From NCBI RefSeq assembly GCF_003254525.1, contig NZ_QFYS01000001.1, positions 186,001 to 250,000 on the forward strand: 64,000 nt of DNA, written 5' to 3'. Below the pieces are notes generated by a model. The model saw only the letters and a list, made by a program, of their open reading frames with translations, did not search any database and was not told where the DNA came from. Positions 57,085 through 64,000 of this stretch are shown piece by piece. Numbering within the stretch: position 1 is the first letter of the stretch; every line of letters starts with the position of its first letter. The translations under genes were made by a program, and so were the position numbers. This stretch comes from Phenylobacterium kunshanense (lineage in GTDB: Bacteria; Pseudomonadota; Alphaproteobacteria; Caulobacterales; Caulobacteraceae).

Positions 57085-59412
57085 TTATCTGTCATTGAAT
57101 GACCCGCCCAATGTGGCGAGCGTTAGGCGCACCGAAACGGACTCGCTGGGTAGCAGACGCCCGAGGATCGTGTCTTCGCGGCGATAGATCACGTCCACCC
57201 GCAGGCAATCGTCCCGGTAGAAGACGCCGACGTCCCGGATCACCCACGAGTCCTGCTGCAGGTCGCGGTTGCCGTACACGCTGACGCCGAAGTTCTTGCC
57301 GAGATAGACCTCGCCGCCAAGGTCGAGGTTCTCGCGCTTCACGCCATTGATATCGAAGTCGTCGGTCAGGTAGCGGACGAAACCGGAGCCGTACTTGTTG
57401 TAGGCGTTGGCGCCGGCTTCCAGGCGATGGATGTCGAAATTGTCGTTGTCGAGACGCGCCCGGGCGAACATCGACAGCCCGCGGATAGGCTGGACATCGG
57501 CGGCGACGATCCAGTCCGAGGTCTTGGTGCGCAAGCCGGAGCGATTGGTGAAGATCGCGTTTTCCTCGGTGCGGAAGCTGCGGCCGACCAGCAGGTTGGC
57601 GCGCCGGCCGTCATCCCAAAGGACCGTCGCGCGGCCGGCGAGGTTGAGGCGCACCCCGTCCTCGTAGAGGTCGTAGCCGGGGAACTTGTTGGGCCGGAAG
57701 AGCGTGGTCTCGTCGAACTCGAACGCGACGCTGTCCTCGTTGAGATAGACCGGATCCCCGGCCGCAGTCCTGCCGATGACGATCTGCTTGGCGTCGGGCG
57801 AGGCCGCAACCTGGGCCACGGGCTCGAGCACGATCGTGGCGTCCGAGGTTCGCTTGAACAGCGGATAGCTGATGTCGACCCCGGCAGTGGCCAAGCCACG
57901 GGTCATGTCATCCTTGCGCGTGGCCGAACCGACGCCCGTCAGGATGTCGCGGATCGCATAGGCGTCCGCCCGGACATTCACAAACGGAGACACCCGCAGA
58001 CCGCCGGCCGAGGTGAACGACCGGCGCCAGTCGAGTTCGCCCGTGACGCGGGCGCTGTCGAGGCCGGGCAGCCGTTGGGTCAGGTCGCTCTGCGATTGCT
58101 CGCGGCTGAGGACGACAGCGCTCGTATGAGCCCGCAGGCGGCCGCCGGCGATCTTGGGCGCGGGTTCATAATGCCCCTCGATCAAGGGGCCGATGATCGG
58201 AAAGACCCGATCGTTCTCGCCGGATGCGAAGCCCGTGACCGGGTCGATCGACCCGGGGCGCAGGCCCTGGATCGTCATGGCCGCAGCCGAGAAGTACGAC
58301 CGTTCGTCCTGGCGGATCGTGTAGAGCTGCGAGATCAGCCGCCGGTCGTCCGCCACGTAAGGGCCGCGGCTGATGTAGACCTTGCCGATCTCGTACTTGT
58401 CGAAGATCAGGTCGTCCGAGGCCCGCTCGGCGGTGAAACCCCAGAGCCACTTCTCGTCGATCTGGAACGAGCCGCGCCCCAGGATGTAGCTGCGATCGGT
58501 CTTGGTCCCGACCAGCTCGTTTCCCTTGCCGTCGAAGTCGCGGGCGTGGGTGTACCCGAACCGGACGTCGACATCGCCGGAGTAGAAGCGCTTGCGCACC
58601 TGGCCGTTCAGAAACGGCGCGATCTTGGTGTTGATCTGCGGGCTGATCGTCAGGTCCGTGGAAGGCGAGACGACCCAGTAGTAGGGCTGCTCGTACGACA
58701 GGCCACGACGATCCGAAACCGAAGCCTTGGGCACGAGGAATCCGGACGAGCGATCAGCGGCCGGGTCGGCGTGCCAGAACACCGGCAGGTAGGCGACAGA
58801 AACGCCGAACAGTCGGAAGCGGGCGTTGCGATAGTAGACGATGCGCCGCTTCTTATCGCGCACCACGCGCTCGGCCGCGACGGACCAGGTCGGGGTCTTG
58901 GGCGAACCATCCGCCGCGCAGGTCTCGCAGGGGGTGTAGATCGCCTTGTTCAGTTCCTCGATCGTCTCGCTGCGGCGGGCGACGCTGGCCGCGGCGATCT
59001 TCACGTTCTCCTGCAGGCGGGCCGAAAAGCCGAGAGCCACGCCCGCGCGCATCTTGTCGTCGAGCACCATCTCCTGGGCGAATTCGAAGGTGCCGTCGGA
59101 ATTCACGACGGTGATGTCGCCATAGGCGCGGATCACGCCCGTCTGGTCGTTGTAGACGAGCTTGTTGGCGCGCAGGGTGCGGCCGTCATAGCGGATCTCG
59201 ATGTTGCCCTGGGCGGTCGTGATCCCGGCGTCATCCTCGCGGATGACCTCGTCGGCCTCCATGTACATTTCGTCGGGCTGCAGCCCGTCGGGCGTCGCCG
59301 CCGGCTGGCCCGGCTGGGCGAGAGCCTGTGTGGCGCAAAGGAGCGCCAGAGCAGCGCCTGCCAGGAGTGCGCGCTTGCCTGCGGATCGCGGCGGTCGCCG
59401 ACGCGGACTCAT
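57085..59412 (-). CDS. lptD: LPS-assembly protein LptD
   Basis: LptD is the outer-membrane beta-barrel that inserts lipopolysaccharide into the outer leaflet. The 775 residues have a signal peptide (about 1-33), an OstA/LptA-like beta-jellyroll (about 45-160, DEVIREDDAGITTAQGNIEI) and a long barrel domain with alternating strands to the C-terminus, ending in an aromatic-rich last strand (LTLATLGGSF). The ATG at 59412 is chosen over the TTG one codon earlier. The gap to lptG is 93 bases. A cysteine pair (CETCAAD) lies around residue 165. Confidence 0.93.
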   Translation of the reverse strand: MSPRRRPPRSAGKRALLAGAALALLCATQALAQPGQPAATPDGLQPDEMYMEADEVIREDDAGITTAQGNIEIRYDGRTLRANKLVYNDQTGVIRAYGDITVVNSDGTFEFAQEMVLDDKMRAGVALGFSARLQENVKIAAASVARRSETIEELNKAIYTPCETCAADGSPKTPTWSVAAERVVRDKKRRIVYYRNARFRLFGVSVAYLPVFWHADPAADRSSGFLVPKASVSDRRGLSYEQPYYWVVSPSTDLTISPQINTKIAPFLNGQVRKRFYSGDVDVRFGYTHARDFDGKGNELVGTKTDRSYILGRGSFQIDEKWLWGFTAERASDDLIFDKYEIGKVYISRGPYVADDRRLISQLYTIRQDERSYFSAAAMTIQGLRPGSIDPVTGFASGENDRVFPIIGPLIEGHYEPAPKIAGGRLRAHTSAVVLSREQSQSDLTQRLPGLDSARVTGELDWRRSFTSAGGLRVSPFVNVRADAYAIRDILTGVGSATRKDDMTRGLATAGVDISYPLFKRTSDATIVLEPVAQVAASPDAKQIVIGRTAAGDPVYLNEDSVAFEFDETTLFRPNKFPGYDLYEDGVRLNLAGRATVLWDDGRRANLLVGRSFRTEENAIFTNRSGLRTKTSDWIVAADVQPIRGLSMFARARLDNDNFDIHRLEAGANAYNKYGSGFVRYLTDDFDINGVKRENLDLGGEVYLGKNFGVSVYGNRDLQQDSWVIRDVGVFYRDDCLRVDVIYRREDTILGRLLPSESVSVRLTLATLGGSFNDR

Positions 59413-59505
59413 CAACCTTCTCGATCCCCTAACGGCGGCAGGTGCGGCGACAGTGCGCCGATTTCTTGTTCAGGCCTGCGATGCATAGCGCTGCAGGCCG
59501 GCGAT

Positions 59506-60609
59506 TCAACCGTCTTCGGTATAGCAGAGGAGGGTGATCCCGAAGAGCAGGGCCACCACCGCAGGCGCCCAGGCAGCGGCGAACAGCGGGATGATGTCGG
59601 CCTTGGCCAGCGCGCCGGCGAACTGGTTGAGGAAGAACATCACGAAGCCGAGCGCCACGCCGGCCCCCGCGAGGCCTGCCAGTCCGCCCAGGCGGGCAAG
59701 ACGGAGCGAGAAGGCCGCCGCCAGGATGGACATGGCGGCGAACAGCAGCGGCGTGGCCAGAAGCTGGTGCAGCCGTAGCCGGTAGCCCGACCCGGAGAAG
59801 CCCGCTTGCTCCGTGAGGCGGATCGCCCGCGGAAGACGCCAGAAGGCGATCGCTTCAGGCGAAGCGAGGCTCTCCATCGCCGCCTCGGCGTCGAGCGTGG
59901 AGCGGATCGAAAGCGTCGCGGAGCGAATCGACGAATCGCCGGCAGACGCCTCCCGGACGTCCTTCAGGCGCCAGAACCCCGGCATCAGCGTCGCCTCGGC
60001 CGCTTCCAGCCGCCGCCGGAATTCCAGGCGGCCCGAGGGGTTCTTCTCGTAGATGAACAGCGACACGCCCTTGAGGGTCGGCACGCTGCCCTGGAGGTCC
60101 CGGTCCCGGGCATGGATCACGATCTGGCTCGTGTCGTCGCCCTGCCGCAGCCAGATGTCCTGGGGCTGGTCCCCCAGGTAGTTCTCCATGAGGCGCGCGC
60201 GCTGGGCTTCGAAGCGGGCGTTGAGCGCAGCGGAGAGCGGGTTGAGCCCCCCGACCGCAAGAATCCCCAACACGAAAGCAGCGGCGGCGGAGGGCAGGAT
60301 GAACCGCCAGGCCGACACGCCGGCGGCACGCATCGCGACGAGCTCGCTGCGACGGTTCAGGCCCACGAACGCGCCCATGCAGCCGAACAGGAAGCAGAAC
60401 GGCAGGAGGATCTGCATCAGTGACGGCAGACGCAGGAGGGTGAGCTGGAAGATGCTGTCGGCGCCCACGTCGGCGCGGGTCCCGACCTGGCTGGTCAGCT
60501 CCACGAACTGAATCAGCAGCACCACGGACGACAGGATGGCGAGCGACGTGGCGACGCCCAGCAGGACGTAGCCCGCGACGTAGCGCTCGATGCGACCGAG
60601 GCCCATCAT
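59506..60609 (-). CDS. lptG: LPS export permease LptG
   Basis: LptG and LptF form the membrane part of the ABC transporter that extracts lipopolysaccharide from the inner membrane. The 367 residues have three helices at each end (FILPSAAAAFVLGILAVGG; LLATPLLFAAMSILAAAFSL) around a periplasmic beta-jellyroll (about 120-270). The start FGLI-type GRIERYVAGYVLLG and the SELVAMRAAGVS coupling helix are characteristic. The ATG at 60609 overlaps the lptF stop (ATGA); the frame is open far upstream but only as a shadow of lptF. Confidence 0.93.
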   Translation of the reverse strand: MMGLGRIERYVAGYVLLGVATSLAILSSVVLLIQFVELTSQVGTRADVGADSIFQLTLLRLPSLMQILLPFCFLFGCMGAFVGLNRRSELVAMRAAGVSAWRFILPSAAAAFVLGILAVGGLNPLSAALNARFEAQRARLMENYLGDQPQDIWLRQGDDTSQIVIHARDRDLQGSVPTLKGVSLFIYEKNPSGRLEFRRRLEAAEATLMPGFWRLKDVREASAGDSSIRSATLSIRSTLDAEAAMESLASPEAIAFWRLPRAIRLTEQAGFSGSGYRLRLHQLLATPLLFAAMSILAAAFSLRLARLGGLAGLAGAGVALGFVMFFLNQFAGALAKADIIPLFAAAWAPAVVALLFGITLLCYTEDG

Positions 60610-61745
60610 GCCGCCGCGCCTGCGGGCGGCCGGGAAGGGCGGCGGCTCATGGGGATGCGCCGGCCCACCTTCTGGCGGAAGATCATCGCCATGCCGGCCC
60701 ATACCGCACCCAGGGGCACGGCGTATTGCAGCACGTTCAGCCAGGCGCTGTCCTCGCAGGCCGACTGCACCAGGAAGCCGACCAGCCGGACGCCCGCGGC
60801 GGCGGCGCCCATGATGGCGATCCGCCGCCCATAGCCCAGGCGCGAGAAACCGCCGCCGATGATGGCGGCGAGCGCCAGCGACATGAAGGCGATGTTGTAG
60901 AGCGGGGAGGCGATACGGGCGTGCCCCTCCGCCAGCAGTTCGAGACGGTTCCGGCGTTCCCAGTCCTGCTGGAGGTCGGGGAAGAACAGCTCGTGCAGCC
61001 AGCGGTCCGACGGCTTGAAGTGGATCAGCTCGTCCGAGTTGGCCATGGGCGAGAGGTCGAAGATGTATTCCTCGAAGGTCAGATAGTTGAGCACACCCCG
61101 GCTGGAGAATTCCTGGTTCGAACCGTTGGTCATGAACAGCACCGGCCGGCCTTGAGCCCTTCCGACGCGGCCCTTCTCGGCGGTGTAGGTCGTCGTCGCG
61201 CCGTCCGGCTTCACCTGGTGGATGAACAGGTTCTGCAGGTTGCCCTGGCCGTCGACGCTCTGCGCATAGACCGTGAGCCCGGGCGCCGGCTCGGTGAACT
61301 CGCCCTCGCGGACCAGGGTGGCGGCGAGGTCGGTCCTGACCTCGAACAGCTCCTGGCGCAGCGTGCGGAATGCGGCCGGCTGCACGAAGAGGTTCATGAG
61401 CAGGGCCAGGAAGGCCACGGTGCAGGCGAGCCGGATCGCCGGCGAGATCACCCGCCACCGGCTCATCCCGCCCGCGAAGCAGACGACGATCTCCTGCTCG
61501 GTGTGCAGGCGGTTGAGTGCGACCAGGGCGGCCACGAACACCGCGACGGGGAGGATCAGGTTGATGAGCTGCGGCATGTAGAGCAGCGTCACCTTCAGGA
61601 ACACGAGCGCGCTCTGGCGCTGGTTCACGATCAGGTCGAGACCCGCGAGGCTCTGGGACAGCAGGGCGACCGCCGTCAGCGCCAGGGTGGCCAGGGCCAC
61701 CGGCCCTGTGAGCTGGCGCAGCAGGTAGCGGTCGATCAGGCGCAT
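60606..61745 (-). CDS. lptF: LPS export permease LptF
   Basis: The partner of LptG in the LPS-extracting transporter. The 379 residues start MRLIDRYLLRQLTGPV, with the coupling-helix segment TEQEIVVCFAGGMSRWRV and a periplasmic jellyroll in the middle (about 130-270). Three helices close the protein before a basic Pro/Arg tail. First gene of the lptF-lptG-lptD-surA-pdxA-rsmA operon, divergent from pepA with 131 bases between. Confidence 0.93.
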   Translation of the reverse strand: MRLIDRYLLRQLTGPVALATLALTAVALLSQSLAGLDLIVNQRQSALVFLKVTLLYMPQLINLILPVAVFVAALVALNRLHTEQEIVVCFAGGMSRWRVISPAIRLACTVAFLALLMNLFVQPAAFRTLRQELFEVRTDLAATLVREGEFTEPAPGLTVYAQSVDGQGNLQNLFIHQVKPDGATTTYTAEKGRVGRAQGRPVLFMTNGSNQEFSSRGVLNYLTFEEYIFDLSPMANSDELIHFKPSDRWLHELFFPDLQQDWERRNRLELLAEGHARIASPLYNIAFMSLALAAIIGGGFSRLGYGRRIAIMGAAAAGVRLVGFLVQSACEDSAWLNVLQYAVPLGAVWAGMAMIFRQKVGRRIPMSRRPSRPPAGAAA

Positions 61746-61876
61746 CAGTCTTGCGAAAAGCAGCTAGCCCGGAGATTTAGACGCGCCCCGGCCGCGGAGC
61801 TGTTCTAAACCATGCGTCGCCGGTCCCGGCAACCGCACGCCGGACGGCTACGCCAGAGCTTCAAGAGAGAGTATCG

Positions 61877-63325
61877 ATGGATATCCAATTCGTCGCCGCC
61901 AGCGCGGCGCTTCCCGCGAAGGCCGCGCTCGCCCGCATCGTCTTCGAAGGGGAGGCGCACGAGGGCGCGCTGGCGCAGGCGGTGGCGGCCAGCCGCTTCA
62001 CGGGCGCCAAGGGGCAGACCCTGGACATCTTGGCGCCGCAGGGCGTGGACGTGGGCCGCCTGGTGCTGGTCGGCGCCGGGAAGCGGGAAGCCTTCGACGC
62101 GCTGGGCGCCGAACATGCGGCGGCGTCGGCCTATGCGGCCGTGAAGGCCTCGGGCCTCGAGGTGCTGCGCATCGAGGGCGTCGCCGGCGCCGAGATGGCG
62201 GCGCGTGCGGCGTTGGGCGTGCGCCTGGCGAGCTATCGCTTCGACAAGTATCGGACCAAGGAAGCGGCCGACAAGAAGCCGTCGATCGTGAAGACCGAGG
62301 TCGTGTCCGACGACCCGGACTCCGCGCTCGCAACCTTCCCGCCGCTGGCGGCCCTGGCGGACGCGGTCAGCTTCAGCCGCGACCTGGTGTCCGAGCCAGC
62401 GAACGTGCTCTACCCCGTCGAGTTCGCGCGTCGCGTGAAGGAACTGGAGCGGCTGGGCCTCGAGATCGAGATCCTCGGCGAGGCTGAGATGAAGGCCCTC
62501 GGCATGGGCTCTCTCCTCGGCGTCGGACAGGGCAGCATTCGCGAGAGCCAGCTTGTGGTGATCAAGTGGCTGGGCGCGGCCGACAAGGCGGCGCAGCCGG
62601 TGGCCTTCGTCGGCAAGGGTGTCTGCTTCGACACCGGAGGCATCTCGCTCAAGCCTGCCGACGGCATGGAAGACATGAAGTGGGACATGGGCGGCGCGGG
62701 CGCCGTCGCGGGGCTGATGTACGTTCTGGCCGCCCGCAAGGCCAAGGTGAACGCCATCGGTATCCTGGGTCTCGTAGAGAACATGCCGGACGGGAACGCC
62801 CAGCGCCCCGGTGACGTGGTGACGTCCATGTCCGGCCAGACCATCGAGGTGATCAATACCGACGCGGAAGGCCGGCTCGTGCTCGCCGATGCGCTCTGGT
62901 ACTGCCAGGACCGCTTCAAGCCGAAGATCATGGTCGACCTCGCGACGCTGACCGGCGCGATCATCATATCGCTCGGCAACGACTACGCCGGCTGTTTCTC
63001 CAACAATGACGAGCTGGCGGGGAACCTGCTGGCCGCATCGGAAAAGGAGGGCGAGCCCCTGTGGCGGCTGCCGATGCCCGAGGCCTACAACAAGCAGATC
63101 GACTCGGTGATCGCCGATGTGAAGAACACAGGCGGGCGTCCCGGCGGCTCGATCACCGCGGCGTTGTTCCTACAGAAGTTCGTCAACGGCCTGCCCTGGG
63201 CGCACCTGGACATCGCCTCGACCGCCTGGAAGAAGCCGTCGAGCGTGCCGACCCTCCCTGAGGGCGCCACCGGCTATGGCGTGCGGCTCCTGAACCGGAT
63301 GGTGCAGGACAAGTACGAGGACTGA
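61877..63325 (+). CDS. pepA: Leucyl (cytosol) aminopeptidase
   Basis: PepA removes N-terminal residues, preferably Leu, from peptides and is a two-metal hexamer. The 482 residues show VAFVGKGVCFDTGGISLKPA (metal Lys and Asp), the M17 signature NTDAEGRLVLADALWY, and GGSITAALFLQKFV with HLDIA near the end. Length and motifs are normal. In some bacteria PepA also binds DNA. Divergent from lptF and followed 11 bases later by an alpha/beta hydrolase gene. Confidence 0.96.
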   Translation: MDIQFVAASAALPAKAALARIVFEGEAHEGALAQAVAASRFTGAKGQTLDILAPQGVDVGRLVLVGAGKREAFDALGAEHAAASAYAAVKASGLEVLRIEGVAGAEMAARAALGVRLASYRFDKYRTKEAADKKPSIVKTEVVSDDPDSALATFPPLAALADAVSFSRDLVSEPANVLYPVEFARRVKELERLGLEIEILGEAEMKALGMGSLLGVGQGSIRESQLVVIKWLGAADKAAQPVAFVGKGVCFDTGGISLKPADGMEDMKWDMGGAGAVAGLMYVLAARKAKVNAIGILGLVENMPDGNAQRPGDVVTSMSGQTIEVINTDAEGRLVLADALWYCQDRFKPKIMVDLATLTGAIIISLGNDYAGCFSNNDELAGNLLAASEKEGEPLWRLPMPEAYNKQIDSVIADVKNTGGRPGGSITAALFLQKFVNGLPWAHLDIASTAWKKPSSVPTLPEGATGYGVRLLNRMVQDKYED

Positions 63326-63336
63326 CGTCCGCGACC

Positions 63337-64000
63337 ATGACCGCGCGCCTCGTTCTCCTGCACAGCCCGTTGCTCGGACCGCTCTCGTGGCGACCGGTGG
63401 CGGCTGCGCTGGCGGCGCAGGGGCGGGCGGTCGAGGCGCCGGCCTGGCCGCGCCTCTCGACGCTGGGGGAAGACTGCTATGCCGCGCTCGCGAACAGCAT
63501 GGGCGCGACGCTCGCCGCGGGCGGTCCGGCGATCGTCGTCGCCCACAGTGGGGCGGGTGCGCTGATCCCGTCGGTCGCGGCGCTGGCCAAGGGCGTGCTG
63601 CAGGGAGTGATCTACTGCGACGCGATCCTGCCGCATCCGGGTCTGTCCTGGTTCGATACCGCGCCCCCGCAGCTCGCCAGCCAGCTGCGGGCCGGCGCCG
63701 AGGCGGGGCGGCTGCCATCGTGGGACCGCTGGTGGCCTCCAGGCGCGTTGGAACGACTGATCCCAGACTTTGTCCAGCGGACGGCTTTGATAGACGAGCT
63801 TGAGCCGATCCCCGTCGGCTACTTCGAGGAGCTGGCGCCCGAGCTGCCTTTGTCCGTCCCGGCCGCCTATCTCCAGCTCAGCGGCGCCTACATCGAAGAG
63901 GCGCAGATCGCCGGCCGCAAGGGCTGGCCCGTGGTGCGGCTTCCGCTGCATCATCTGGCCATGCTGACCCACGCTGAAGCGGTCGCCAACGCGATCCAGG
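63337..64000 (+). CDS. Alpha/beta hydrolase, 3' end cut by window
   Basis: The visible 221 residues run off the right edge. The N-terminus ARLVLLHSPLLGPLSWRPVA has the HSP position of an oxyanion hole, and VVAHSGAGALIPSV is a nucleophile elbow (Ser in AHSGAG). The LPLHHLAMLTHAEAVANA section near the end holds the candidate catalytic His. A small esterase-like hydrolase; substrate unknown. It begins 11 bases after pepA. In many proteobacteria holC follows pepA, and it is not present here. Confidence 0.78.
   Translation, partial: MTARLVLLHSPLLGPLSWRPVAAALAAQGRAVEAPAWPRLSTLGEDCYAALANSMGATLAAGGPAIVVAHSGAGALIPSVAALAKGVLQGVIYCDAILPHPGLSWFDTAPPQLASQLRAGAEAGRLPSWDRWWPPGALERLIPDFVQRTALIDELEPIPVGYFEELAPELPLSVPAAYLQLSGAYIEEAQIAGRKGWPVVRLPLHHLAMLTHAEAVANAIQ

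Noticed and set aside
57427-59778. Long plus-strand open frame opposite lptD
   Set aside because: Same reason: the minus strand encodes a complete LptD with signal peptide and barrel strands, and the plus reading shows no domain.

Overview
The window is a stretch of high-GC alphaproteobacterial chromosome, most likely from Caulobacterales (Caulobacter/Phenylobacterium type). This rests on the clpP ... HAD phosphatase, clpX ... lon, hup order, on the alphaproteobacterial lptF-lptG-lptD-surA-pdxA-rsmA operon, on a PEPxxWA-type sorting signal and on GCTA-type -10 elements. It is densely coded. No gap without a gene exceeds 300 bases, many neighbours overlap by four bases (ATGA or GTGA), and several genes start with TTG or GTG. 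I see no insertion sequence, prophage, CRISPR array or rRNA; there is one tRNA.

Layout. 0-2.5 kb: two consecutive modules, each an ECF-type sigma factor followed by a small membrane protein that may be its regulator, with a DUF6249-like gene between them. 2.5-6.5 kb: panB, then a PepSY-TM / DUF2271 / DUF4198 / ApbE operon behind a possible Fur-like site, suggesting iron-linked envelope redox chemistry. 6.6-10.3 kb: YfgM-like TPR protein, BamB and Der, the same order as in E. coli. 10.3-17.6 kb (minus strand): parE, radA, cvpA, purF, a BASS-type transporter and an SDR. 17.7-26.8 kb: hydrolase, M61 peptidase, glnB-glnA with a good terminator, a thiolase-like protein lacking the usual cysteine, a histidine phosphatase and the NAD(P)HX repair enzyme. 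26.9-32.9 kb: UPF0104 membrane protein, three small stress/granule-type proteins, an ABC-F ATPase, ndk, a DUF6481-like protein and a FrnE-like DsbA protein.

32.9-37.1 kb holds the most distinctive unit: a Pho-box-like promoter, then a giant RTX-type secreted endonuclease and, 9 bases later, a PEPxxWA-CTERM protein. This reads as a phosphate-starvation DNA-scavenging operon. 37.2-45.9 kb: clpP, a glycosyltransferase, a small unknown and a HAD phosphatase on the minus strand, clpX, an SDR / HCCA-isomerase pair, lon behind a heat-shock-type promoter, and hup. 45.9-46.7 kb: a yybP-ykoY manganese riboswitch leading a GDT1/UPF0016 manganese exporter. 46.7-53.9 kb: POT peptide transporter, tRNA-Val, aldo/keto reductase, Baeyer-Villiger-type monooxygenase, and a DUF969-DUF979-DUF2891 operon. 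53.9-64 kb: rsmA, pdxA, surA, lptD, lptG and lptF (minus strand), divergent pepA, and an alpha/beta hydrolase cut by the window end.

Most of the window is core housekeeping: protein quality control, outer-membrane biogenesis, nitrogen control and purine synthesis. The accessory parts are the ECF modules, the ApbE operon, the nuclease / PEP-CTERM pair and the DUF969/979/2891 unit. All functions are assigned by reading the translated sequence; no database search was possible.
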